A stretch of DNA of 64,000 bases, from contig CM074144.1 in NCBI GenBank assembly GCA_037178625.1, positions 1,116,001 to 1,180,000 of the forward strand. The letters run 5' to 3'. A program made the position numbers and the translations under genes. A model generated the notes under the pieces. It was not told the DNA's origin. It did not search any database and saw nothing but the letters and a program-made list of their open reading frames with translations. This DNA is from Skeletonema tropicum. Its lineage: Eukaryota; Bacillariophyta; Thalassiosirophyceae; Thalassiosirales; Thalassiosiraceae. How positions within the stretch are numbered: the first letter of the stretch is position 1; every line of letters starts with the position of its first letter. Of the stretch, positions 1-10,000 are shown piece after piece.

Positions 1-62
1 GACTGATTGCATTCAGAGATGTCATCAACTTATGTACTAAGTTTGTACTCACTTTTATAAGG

Positions 63-440
63 TCACTTTCTATTTCTGCAACTGAAAAACACGACGTCCT
101 CGTGAATGGGAAACTTCCTCTCTCCCATCTTCAGATGAAATCGATCAATAGTGCCGGCAGACTCCCACCGCAGTTGTTGCTTCTGCATCTCCGTCCAACG
201 ATGTAAATATAAGAGACACATCAAATCTCCCTCCAACTTGTCAAAGGCCTTAGCCCCTTCTCCTCGTCCTATGCCAGAGGAGGGGATTGGATCCGTCGCG
301 AAAGGATAGGGTAACTTTGAATATGTCGACGAAGACATTCCTTGGGCGAAGTCCCAGGAAAAGGGCAAGTGCGCAGACCAACTAAGAAGTAATTGATTTT
401 GAGTAGAAATGAAAAGAAATATTGCTTCGACCATATTCAT
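63..440 (-). CDS. hypothetical ORF, copy 1 (125 aa)
   Basis: This is an open frame of 125 codons inside the 759-bp repeat. I do not recognise the protein. It contains Trp, Cys and basic residues and no obvious domain. Just upstream on the same strand, past a stop, other frames also look protein-like (for example around 440-620), so it may be one exon or a decayed remnant rather than a complete gene. The identical frame recurs at 822-1199. Confidence 0.25.
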   Translation of the reverse strand: MNMVEAIFLFISTQNQLLLSWSAHLPFSWDFAQGMSSSTYSKLPYPFATDPIPSSGIGRGEGAKAFDKLEGDLMCLLYLHRWTEMQKQQLRWESAGTIDRFHLKMGERKFPIHEDVVFFSCRNRK

Positions 441-821
441 TTGGCTTCTCCCCTTCCAATCGGAAAAGTAGTGCCAGACATCACAATGGGAGGCTTCAAT
501 TCAAATCTTCTCTCCGTCAATCATTAGACGTCGATCTGCGTCTTCCCCGTCCATTGCTTGACCATGACGAACATCGCCGTTGTACGGTGGCTATCTATTG
601 TTGCGTAGAAAAGAGATAATTTCTCCAGATTTCCAGCAAGTCGAAGGGGGCAGCAACGACCCCTTCGATGTAATTGATTCCCAATCAGTAACGTTGGTCA
701 GTAATTCTTGAGAATGTGATGAGCATGAGGAGCAGCCGAGAAAAGTTAGTTAGATGTGAGACTGATTGCATTCAGAGATGTCATCAACTTATGTACTAAG
801 TTTGTACTCACTTTTATAAGG

Positions 822-1199
822 TCACTTTCTATTTCTGCAACTGAAAAACACGACGTCCTCGTGAATGGGAAACTTCCTCTCTCCCATCTTCAGATGAAAT
901 CGATCAATAGTGCCGGCAGACTCCCACCGCAGTTGTTGCTTCTGCATCTCCGTCCAACGATGTAAATATAAGAGACACATCAAATCTCCCTCCAACTTGT
1001 CAAAGGCCTTAGCCCCTTCTCCTCGTCCTATGCCAGAGGAGGGGATTGGATCCGTCGCGAAAGGATAGGGTAACTTTGAATATGTCGACGAAGACATTCC
1101 TTGGGCGAAGTCCCAGGAAAAGGGCAAGTGCGCAGACCAACTAAGAAGTAATTGATTTTGAGTAGAAATGAAAAGAAATATTGCTTCGACCATATTCAT
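822..1199 (-). CDS. hypothetical ORF, copy 2 (125 aa)
   Basis: This is the identical second copy of the 125-codon frame at 63-440, carried by the tandem duplication. Perfect identity reflects recent duplication and does not by itself show that the frame is under selection. Confidence 0.25.
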   Translation of the reverse strand: MNMVEAIFLFISTQNQLLLSWSAHLPFSWDFAQGMSSSTYSKLPYPFATDPIPSSGIGRGEGAKAFDKLEGDLMCLLYLHRWTEMQKQQLRWESAGTIDRFHLKMGERKFPIHEDVVFFSCRNRK

Positions 1200-1500
1200 T
1201 TGGCTTCTCCCCTTCCAATCGGAAAAGTAGTGCCAGACATCACAATGGGAGGCTTCAATTCAAATCTTCTCTCCGTCAATCATTAGACGTCGATCTGCGT
1301 CTTCCCCGTCCATTGCTTGACCATGACGAACATCGCCGTTGTACGGTGGCTATCTATTGTTGCGTAGAAAAGAGATAATTTCTCCAGATTTCCAGCAAGT
1401 CGAAGGGGGCAGCAACGACCCCTTCGATGTAATTGATTCCCAATCAGTAACGTTGGTCAGTAATTCTTGAGAATGTGATGAGCATGAGGAGCAGCCGAGA

Positions 1501-2159
1501 TGATACGAAGTTAGAGGAAGCCACTCAATACAGAATGAAAAGCAGTCAAACAGGATTAAGCCATGGAATAGCTTGCCCCCAAGACTGCCACCCTTTCCTC
1601 CTGAATACTGTCCACTATCCATCGCCCCCGGAAATCTTAAATAATATCAATAATTTCTTCAGAGAACCTCATCTTTTGCCCTGTTATCAATAACGCCTGA
1701 CAGCACAATGATAAATTGACGCTGATAATAATTCATTAGAAAACGCCAAAGGAGGAGATCGGGATAAGAGTATTAGGCCTGTGTGCGGAGTTGTTTTTCG
1801 GAAATTATTCAGTAAGTAACAACATTTTTTGTGTAGAGCAGATAAAATAATAAACACTGAATATTTACCTGGATTTTTTACTCGTAAGGAGACGGTGTGC
1901 TGATAGGATCAATGATGATATGGTAGTAGCATGAAATAATTTTCGTATGAAGTTGGATGGCGTCATGGCTGTAGGAGATATCATGGTTTTGTTGTTATGT
2001 GTTGGATTAAATCACTGGCGGTTTGGGTTGGGAGCGCCGGCGCCAGCCAGGAAGTCGGAAGCAAGGACGTGAGGCAGATGTGCCACGTCACCACTTACAA
2101 TTTGAGTGGTGTGTGCAGTGGTGTGTTCGAAATACGCGTGTGCAGCGTAGCCTCTCTCT
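1501..2159. other. no gene seen
   Basis: AT-rich sequence with only short frames. I see no domain, RNA gene or repeat apart from poly-A/T tracts. The 2.82-kb repeat family begins at its right edge. Confidence 0.5.
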
Positions 2160-3788
2160 CTTCAACCTATTACATAAATCATCATGAGCGTGCATGAGAT
2201 ATCAACCTGGGACAAGTTTGGGCAGAAACGGGACAAGTTTGGGCAGAAACGGGACAAGTTTGGGCAGAAACGGGAATATGGAAACACAGCAGCACAGGTA
2301 CCATAGGCACCGAGCACCGAGCGATGTAGCATCACACAACGTTGTATCATTGTCTCATAAGAGAGGCAACTGAGGGTGGACGGTGGACATTCATTCTGCC
2401 GCTGATAGCAATGACTCTCAAAAACAGAGTGCTGATGGAATGAATCAACAATGGAGGAGGAGGGCTGGAGATTCAACCAGAACCAGGCGGGCGGGGCAAA
2501 TACACATTACATCCGTCATCCTCATCAACACTGCAATTTTATCATCGTCTTGCCTCATAACTCATAACGTAACTGCCATCCCAAGCATCGATTTACGTGA
2601 CGGGCTGTATAGTAAGGATGGAAAGATCTGCATTATGTGGAAGCGCCAATGAACTCAAGGAAGCGTTTTGGGACATTCAATAAATGCTGTGACTAGTTTA
2701 TCTTTGATCTTCTTACCGCAGAAGGAAGTGCCAAGTCATTATGGCTAGTTATCTAGTGGGCAACAAATTGGGATTCATATTTTCCAAAATAACAATTGGT
2801 CAACTTGCATTGGGACTCTCTCGACATGACAATACCGTTGTTCTGCAGGATTACCAGTAGAATCCGACTCGATACGGAAGGTGGAAGGTGGCGACTGCAA
2901 GCGCTTGGATTATCGTGGATGCGATCAACCAGTGTTACTTTCAGTTTGTGTCGTTGGAAGTGGTGTAGTGGCTGGGTGCAGAGGATGGAAATGTAGCTAT
3001 CGAAATTGGGCAGCAGCATCAAGGAGAGGCCTAGGTGATTGGTCATCCTGGTTGAGTTTGCAAGTAATTCCTCTTGGCAGTTCTGGTGACTTTGTTAGTT
3101 TATGCGCCATGGTCATGACTGAATCATGATTCGTATATTCACTCGTCATGCATCATTGGCTGCATTTTCAGAAGTGTAAAGTCTTTCAATGATGCCGTTA
3201 CTGAAGCCAAGGCTGTCCGTTCCACTGGCCCCTCGGCAGCGGAGATTGCCAAACTTCCCAAGTGGGAAATGAATAGAAATGAATGCATGCATGGAGGGGG
3301 AGTACTTAGAAGTCAAAGTAAAGTAAATTCAAGTACTCGTAGATATCCATCCTATTACTAGAGCAATAATACACGTGCCACAGCCAGGTCCAGCAAGCAA
3401 TATCACAGAGTGATTGCTGTCCACTTTGAACTATTACATAGGAGTAACAATTAACTACGTACTAGAACTTCTCCGAGAAAATACATCACGGAGTGATTGC
3501 TGTCCACTTTGAATTCCAATCTCACGAAGAATTTTGTTCTTAGTCTCTAAATCACTCATACCATCGTCTTTCCGTTTCTTCATAACTTTTGAATTCTCTC
3601 GGCAAGACTGTGAATACTTGATGTTGCCTTGCTTCTTTTGTCGCTTAGATGAAGCTGTGCTTGCACTTCAAGGTCGACAACCTGCGATTGATATCATTAT
3701 CGAGATCGGTCGGCTCCAAATTGCACAACTCCTTCCACTGCTCGGCAGTGATGACCATGGCAGTAGCAGTCACTCCCCTGCAATACCT
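2160..3788 (+). repeat. truncated copy E of the 2.82-kb repeat family
   Basis: From the block beginning cttcaacctatta at 2160 to caatacct at 3788, this matches the inverted copies C/D at 17008-18638, in the same orientation. The unit boundary (ctccga) falls at 3476, so the fragment spans the end of one unit and the start of the next. The family therefore was already tandem when this piece was copied. It differs from the other copies by small indels, for example 5 extra bases near 2174 and 4 near 2970. Its right end is fused to the C-terminus of the 386-codon frame at 3697-4857. Confidence 0.9.
2209..2274. repeat. 21-bp minisatellite, three units
   Basis: Three perfect units of gggacaagtttgggcagaaac stand in a row. 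The same triplet sits at the same place in every complete copy of the 2.82-kb family: 11204-11269 and 14025-14090 (reverse), 17055-17120 and 19876-19941 (forward, one variant base in the last). Confidence 0.95.
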
Positions 3789-4857
3789 CATTGTTGATGT
3801 TGACTGCCAAAGGTCCAATCTCCAAACTATCATTCTGCAATCCTTCGATATCAAGTTCGTCACCGACAATTCGACGTTGTGCCGGTCTTGCCCGAGGAAG
3901 CTCATTAGTATCATTGCCTCTACTCTTCAGATTGCGCTTGCCTTCTTCTTTGACACGTGCTATAATCAAATGCATAAAATCTTCCGTCTGGAATAAGTAC
4001 TCACGTAACACCTTCTTCTGAAGTTCCGTACCTCGAGTGACTCCAAATTGCCGCAGTAATTTATTCCATATTGCATGGGCGCTCTCAATGTTTTGCTCGT
4101 CAATACCACCAAGAGTGCCCCATAGACGGAGCTGTCTCACAAGATGTCCACCAAAAAGGAGATGGGCTTTCATAGAGCGTGTTAGTTTTGGCTTCCATCC
4201 ACTAATTGGGCAATCATCTTTGCAAAGTTTGTAGACGAGTTCTTTCAGTTCATCGGCATCCTTTTCCAGCAATGGGACCTTCTTATATGTCATTGTCGGG
4301 TATTTTGCTATAACAGCATCCCTTTTCCGTTTGTAACACTCCTTTGTTGGTGCAAATGGTCGAAGTCCTCTGCCATTACTTCCCGGATCACGAGTGTCAC
4401 AGGCAATAAACATCGCAACCCGTCGTAGTTGTTTTAGATTTATACCAGCGAATTTGCAGCAGGCTAGCGTTGTTTCAACGTCGAATCTATGGTGTGCATT
4501 CCATGTTTTGATAATGTATTTCTTTGGAATGCCATTCTTCAACCGCCGCTGTATGAGTAACTCAAGCATTTCATCCTCAGTGTTGAAGCCGCCAGACTTG
4601 AGACTATCTAGCCAGTCACCTGCTTTCTTTGTCCGTGCACGTTTATTTCTTGTTGTTTCCTCGACTGCATAGGTCCCTGGCATCTTAGCAACAAGCATTG
4701 GTCGGTGTTTTGTAAATGATAATGAAATGGTGCGCGCGGCGATTTGTGACTGCATGTTGTGTGTGGTGTGTAGTGCGGCGCGGGCCCTCGGGGCCTGTTT
4801 TTTTTTTGCAATGTACCCGTCTATAAATTTGCTCTGCAATGCTTGTTTTTGTAACAT
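3697..4857 (-). CDS. transposase-like ORF fused at its 3' end to repeat E
   Basis: A 386-codon frame. The first ~55 residues look non-native, so a start at the internal Met of MLVAKMPGTY is more likely. The middle is basic and Trp/Cys-containing. It ends in a block around IDEQNIESAHAIWNKLLRQF that resembles repeated uncharacterised diatom proteins; that resemblance is from memory, so I call it only transposase-like. The last ~30 codons are not native: from 3788 down to 3697 the DNA belongs to the 2.82-kb repeat read in another frame. The real C-terminus has therefore been replaced by the repeat junction. No catalytic residues can be assigned. Confidence 0.45.
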   Translation of the reverse strand: MLQKQALQSKFIDGYIAKKKQAPRARAALHTTHNMQSQIAARTISLSFTKHRPMLVAKMPGTYAVEETTRNKRARTKKAGDWLDSLKSGGFNTEDEMLELLIQRRLKNGIPKKYIIKTWNAHHRFDVETTLACCKFAGINLKQLRRVAMFIACDTRDPGSNGRGLRPFAPTKECYKRKRDAVIAKYPTMTYKKVPLLEKDADELKELVYKLCKDDCPISGWKPKLTRSMKAHLLFGGHLVRQLRLWGTLGGIDEQNIESAHAIWNKLLRQFGVTRGTELQKKVLREYLFQTEDFMHLIIARVKEEGKRNLKSRGNDTNELPRARPAQRRIVGDELDIEGLQNDSLEIGPLAVNINNEVLQGSDCYCHGHHCRAVEGVVQFGADRSR

Positions 4858-4952
4858 AAATGTGTCATGATGTCAAAATTATTCTGTGGATTTCGTGTTG
4901 GATTTTTTTTTGCAATGTATCCGTCTATAAAGTTGCTCTGCAATGCTTGTTT
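4806..4952. repeat. short direct repeat, two copies of ~45 bp
   Basis: The block starting with a T run and then gcaatgta-cc-gtctataaa, through gctctgcaatgcttgttt, appears at about 4806-4850 and again at about 4908-4951 with two or three changes. It lies just upstream of the transposase-like frame and could be part of its terminal region. Confidence 0.8.
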
Positions 4953-6207
4953 AATAACATTCTTATAACAGAAACGTTTTATAGTACATACTCACTTACT
5001 TACTTAGAGCCGTTCCAAGCAAAATTGCATCGTAGATGCATAAGATTTTGATAGCAGCTAACAAAAAAGTGCAGCGCGCTGTCCGAGCAACCTGGAGCGC
5101 AACTGCATGCATGCATGTTTTTTCGTTCGACAGTCAGTATCTAACATGATAGCCGCTACTCTCATAGCCACCACGTTGCACAAACCCTACCAATAGTAAT
5201 ATCCAGTGAACTATATCGCAGACAACACCCTTTGCAACTATTCAGCCGCAGGGTTTTATTATTACAACTGTCTACACCGCATAAATAAATGACTAATACA
5301 TGCTACATAAATGTCATTTCTGTCTATGATGTTGCTATTTTTATCCAGCCTATTGCAATATTATGGACAATAAATAGCCGACACTTCTTATATATAATAA
5401 TGTTGATGAGTTGCGGTCTTTAGAGCCGCTCGATCCGCCGTCTACAGGCTTATTGTTGTGTTAGAGTGTCAAATTATTTATGCAATTTTGTGCACATCTT
5501 GTGTCCTTGGTATTTTGGAGGTGTGGGGGGGCTTTAATGGTCATTCCGAGCAACCAGAATCTCACTTCATATTACCATCGGCGATGGGTAGCGGAGGGGT
5601 AGTGCCTATAGATGTTTATCATCTTCGATGGGTGCAGGGAAGGTGGTTGTTTTCATTTCAAATCTCAATGAAGTGGATTGCAATGATATTATCTCCACCC
5701 CTACAGCAGCCGAAACGCCACACTGCTGCGAAAAAATCGCCATAATGTCGTTTAAGGGATGGGCCATCGATACCTTATGAAATATACTCATGGACTGAGA
5801 TAGGCGGCCATACTAGGGGTGCCATTGTAGGCCATTGTGGTGGCATCTTTTTCTCTTTTTCTGCACGATCATCGATCATGCAAAAACCGAGTTACCGATC
5901 GCGTTTGACAGTACTTTATATCGATCGCGTTTTACATATTCTCAAATATATGACGTCACTTGTTCCTCTCCTAACTTCAACGTGTCAGCTTCTCTGCTGG
6001 CAGGAAGAACATGTCGCCATCCGTGACTTTTCCGCGCAGCCACTCATCGACTATCATGCTACGGAACACCACATGCAATTAGAAGAGTGCATAAATAATA
6101 ATGAGTGGCTTGCGTATGACATTCCTCGCACGCAAATCAATATCTTAAATATGTGACCATTACGGACCGGCATAACCAAACCACGAACAAAATTGACCGT
6201 ATAAAAT
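4953..6207. other. no supported gene
   Basis: AT-rich sequence with frames under 100 codons in several phases and no recognisable domain. The frame at 5878-6156 could be an upstream exon of the next gene, but I cannot place splice sites with confidence. Confidence 0.4.
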
Positions 6208-8734
6208 ATGCACACTTCAAGAGAGAAAGCGCAGCAACAGCAACCATCCTCTTCCGACGTGAACAGCAAGAGCGCTCGGAAGGGTGTTAGATGCTCATTT
6301 CTGTCTATTCGTCAAATAATTTACAAAGTCCAATGGCCGAAAGTGCGTGTAGGCGATCATATCTTCCGCGAAATAGTAGAATTACAATCATCGCGCAATC
6401 CATGCTTCGAACACTCTACTGATCCACATACTCTTCTGAGGCTTGTTCTTTCCTCTTGCAATATGCGTGAACTAAAACATGTATTGTCTGAGCTAGGATG
6501 CGTAATGGATCTATATCGCACCAGACAGGAACAATTATCTATCGCTTACAATGTCATTTCCAATCGCAACGTTACCTGTAACGGTTCAAGCTCGGCTCAG
6601 TTCTACAAATCGGATGCAGAAAGCAAAGCTGGAATAATGAATTATGGCCGTTGTGTAAATAACAGTCATAACTTGCAGTCGTTGGCTGCTCCAGAGTGTT
6701 CCAGCGTATTGTCTAATGGGTAAGTCCGAAAGTGTATTGTTAAGATGAGCTGAAATTGGAAGAAGCGTCTTATGTGATTCAGAATTTCATGTATAAGCGA
6801 AACGCTTAACACTGCGTAAAACATTACGTAGATTGATCGTACGAACATAGAAAGGATCGCTCATTCATCTACATTTAAGTCGCTTTTTGCTGTGTGGTAT
6901 TAACCTTCCATAGAGTTCATGCCAAAAATAAAATTGTGATGTATGCAAATTTATTTTAAACTTGAACTGGTATTGTTTCTCCCATATGAATGTCGTCATG
7001 TCAAAAACTAATCACTTATCCTTACTTATCCCTATTTTCATTTACTTCAGCAATGGCGGTGTGACAGCGGGCAACAAAAAAGATGTTGTCGACAACAACA
7101 AGAACGAGCATGATATACCTCTTCTGCAGACAAAGCAAGGCGATTGCATCTCTCCCGCTCATGTTAGATGCACTAACTTTGAGCAGGCAGAAGCATTTGA
7201 TGCATCATGCAAATCATGGAGATCATGCGATAATAATAATGATTATGACGATGTCGAGCAGGCGAGTTCTTTGTTAAAGTTAAAGCAATCATCAAAAAAT
7301 TATGACATCGAACAGCAGTGCCCTAAAGAGAGCAATGGTAGTGCCGCAACTCCAGTGAATACTCATCATCCGTCTGAAACGGACATACCAGCGTCTACTC
7401 CTTCTGGTGAGGAGTCAGCAGTTGACCCAACTAATCTTCCGGCGTTGCTGTATCATGCTGGGGAACAACCTGCTACTGTTCGCGCATATCGCCGCTGCTC
7501 AGAAGATCACAGTCTTGTGGGCCGCCAAACCATTCGCGATCATTTATATGATTCTCTGTCTACCAGTAGACTTCCGCGCAGCTGTCTCGACCGCCTGTTT
7601 CATGAGTCTTCTGGTTCTACCGTGAAGGATTATCCGTGTCGTAATGCTACTTCGGTTGCTAGACTGTCAGGAGAACGTGATAATGATGGCACCAATATGG
7701 GTGTTGGTAATGTTGATAACGCCCCCTTGGAAGCAGACGATGCTGGTGTATTTCGTAGCAATAATGGCAATGCAGCTCGGCCAGTTGGAGTTGGAGAAAT
7801 TCCACAGAACACAAAAGCGTCTGGAACTATTGGATCTATGTTGGGAGAGCTGTCGGAAAAGGTCATTCCAGTTCCAGTTGTGACACCTGTAAAAGATACA
7901 ACATCGTCCATTGCTAGACAAGGTGAGTTATTATACTTGTACGAGTGTCACTGGTACGGTGTACGATTCTGAAAATAAATTTGTCCTCACGACAAAAATA
8001 TTTTGAGGTCCGATACTTCACTTCATCGCTGACATTTTTGGTCTTTTCCCAATGTTACTTCCAGCTCCGAATATATCGTTAAAACATATAATATTCTTTG
8101 TGACAACCTGGCTTCAAAAAGTCCTATGTGTCAAGCAAGTCCGACACAAAGGCATACCTCTGAAGGAGATCAAGAAGCAAAGTATGGTCGCTGAACAAAA
8201 TTTGGTAGACGGTCATCGCGAGACGAAGCTTCGTTTCATTCCGAAACATAAATCACAGGAACTTGATGACATAATCGTGTTAGTGACACTTGGCAACATA
8301 ATGGACTTACAGAAACACTCCTTAGACAGTCCTGTTTGCCACACCATTTGCGACAGCTTGGTCAGTTCAGGTATATCATCCCTGGAGAGAAGTTCTTTTC
8401 CAATGCAATATTCACAACTTGCATGGAAAATAAATTTGTCTTGAAGACAAATTTATTTTCAATCGCGGCAACATGACAAATTAACGACAATCAATAAAGG
8501 ATACAACAAGGGAGAATATTTCTCGTGATGAAGAAACATGTCACCTATAATGACAATGTACCTGTATTTCTTTCTGCAAATGACGGTATCCTCGACAGAT
8601 ATAGCCAATCAATTTCTGTAAAAAGCACCTTTAAGCCAGGTACTTCTCGCTTTCTACGTAGGAACAAGTACAAATCCTACAGCGGTATGGTCTACAGAGC
8701 CTCTACGTGTCCACCAGGTAAACTTTCTCACTAA
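6208..8734 (+). CDS. four-exon gene of unknown function
   Basis: Four open blocks join in phase through GT-AG introns. Exon 1 is 6208-6719 with donor GTAAGT. Exon 2 is 7051-7922, after acceptor tttacttcag and with donor GTGAGT. Exon 3 is 8065-8370, after acceptor cttccag. Exon 4 is 8511-8734, after acceptor caacaag. Each join keeps the reading frame, which is strong evidence for one gene. The product of ~630 residues is rich in Ser, Asn and acidic residues, with Gln runs near the start, and looks disordered; I do not recognise it. The start is uncertain: the Met at 6208 follows an AT-rich stretch and an upstream exon may exist. A possible further donor (ccaccag|gtaaac, 8717/8718) means exon 4 might not be the last. 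Confidence 0.6.
6924..6958. repeat. AT-rich hairpin in intron 1
   Basis: The left arm aaaaataaaattg pairs with the right arm caaatttatttta around a ~9-base loop. The right arm is the reverse complement of the aaaataaatttg motif found in introns 2 and 3 of the same gene. Confidence 0.75.
7971..8004. repeat. AT-rich hairpin in intron 2
   Basis: The left arm gaaaataaatttgtc faces gacaaaaatattttga. The TGA that would end a read-through of exon 2 (7970-7972) overlaps the base of the hairpin. The left arm is identical over 15 bases to the one in intron 3. Confidence 0.8.
8426..8460. repeat. AT-rich hairpin in intron 3
   Basis: A near-perfect 35-bp palindrome: gaaaataaatttgtctt followed by its reverse complement around a single central base. 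A read-through stop (TGA, 8442-8444) lies in its centre. It is the most complete of three related hairpins, one per intron of this gene. Confidence 0.85.
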
Positions 8735-8952
8735 ATAGCTACTATACTGATTCCTACCAAGATCCCTGTAGAAAAAAGTTTGGAAAAAAATGGAGAATTT
8801 GTGACCATAAGGGGTTGGGCACCTCCCGGCCCCGTTATCGACACTTCACTGCGCTTGTTTCGACCCGGGGCCCCGAGGGCCGATAACTTTGCAACTGGCA
8901 CATCGACATCATGCTCATCAAACATCCATTGCAACAACATTCCAGCAACTCG

Positions 8953-9500
8953 TTAATCGTTATCATTCGGCGGTAGTTTAACATTGCGCGAGGTTTTTAA
9001 TTTTTGTTCGAACAGTGCAACAGCATCATCGGTAAGGTGACCATTGTGGTCGAAAATTACAATGCTTCCCGGATTGAGTCTCTTTGGCAGAAGAAGATCC
9101 ACTTCTGTCTCTTCTTGCTCTTCTGTTTCTTTCGACTGCTTGTTATTTGTAGCTTTGCTTTTCTTTTTCTTCTTTGCCGGCGAACCTCTTAATGACCGCA
9201 TATCGACAGGATGCGAGACTGGAGTAATAATTGTTGTTTCATCTTCGAATAGAGCCATGAAATCATTGTGTCGTTGCACTTTTCCACGATCAGGGTGGTC
9301 TTTCCATGTCTGGTCCCAAGGCCGTTGACATTTCTTTTTTACGTTGGTCCCGCGTGTCCTGCTGATAAGGTCAGGGGTGAGGATGCCTCCAGCGTTATTT
9401 AGAGTATAAAGGCAGCCATCACAGATGACTCTCTTGTGTGCGTTAACTGTTGGCTTTAATTGAAAATTGAAGCAATTACGACTCTCATCACGGCTGAAGA
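8953..9500 (-). CDS. partial gene running into the assembly gap
   Basis: On the minus strand the frame is open from the gap edge (9500) to a TAA at 8953, about 182 codons without a start in view. Near the gap end it has a CxxC (VICDGCLYTL), then a basic Lys/Glu-rich linker and a C-terminal part with VIFDHNGHLTDD. I do not recognise it; a zinc-binding transposon or DNA-binding protein is possible. After the stop, a second minus frame (8731-8940) also looks protein-like, so the stop could be secondary. Confidence 0.5.
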
Positions 9501-10000
9501 NNNNNNNNNNNNNNNNNNNNNNNNNNNNNNNNNNNNNNNNNNNNNNNNNNNNNNNNNNNNNNNNNNNNNNNNNNNNNNNNNNNNNNNNNNNNNNNNNNNN
9601 NNNNNNNNNNNNNNNNNNNNNNNNNNNNNNNNNNNNNNNNNNNNNNNNNNNNNNNNNNNNNNNNNNNNNNNNNNNNNNNNNNNNNNNNNNNNNNNNNNNN
9701 NNNNNNNNNNNNNNNNNNNNNNNNNNNNNNNNNNNNNNNNNNNNNNNNNNNNNNNNNNNNNNNNNNNNNNNNNNNNNNNNNNNNNNNNNNNNNNNNNNNN
9801 NNNNNNNNNNNNNNNNNNNNNNNNNNNNNNNNNNNNNNNNNNNNNNNNNNNNNNNNNNNNNNNNNNNNNNNNNNNNNNNNNNNNNNNNNNNNNNNNNNNN
9901 NNNNNNNNNNNNNNNNNNNNNNNNNNNNNNNNNNNNNNNNNNNNNNNNNNNNNNNNNNNNNNNNNNNNNNNNNNNNNNNNNNNNNNNNNNNNNNNNNNNN
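9501..10000. other. assembly gap, 500 N
   Basis: Exactly 500 unknown bases, which suggests a placeholder length. It ends precisely at the first known base of repeat copy A, as expected when a repeat array cannot be assembled. Confidence 1.

Larger units (their letters stand above)
1..1500. repeat. 759-bp tandem direct duplication
   Basis: Bases 1-740 recur at 760-1499 with a constant offset of 759 and no mismatch that I can see. The first copy probably begins before the window. After the shared gagcagccgag the copies diverge: copy 1 runs through a short linker into copy 2, while copy 2 continues into unique DNA. The lack of divergence points to a recent duplication or to an assembly artefact. 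Confidence 0.95.

Noticed and set aside
6196..6207. TATA box for the four-exon gene
   Set aside because: The tataaaat string is only two bases before the Met codon, too close to act as its promoter; the region is simply AT-rich.
8802..8890. GC-rich block (ccccggccccg, cccggggccccgagg) as a CpG promoter or tRNA
   Set aside because: It does not fold as a tRNA, and I found no start site or coding context to support a promoter.
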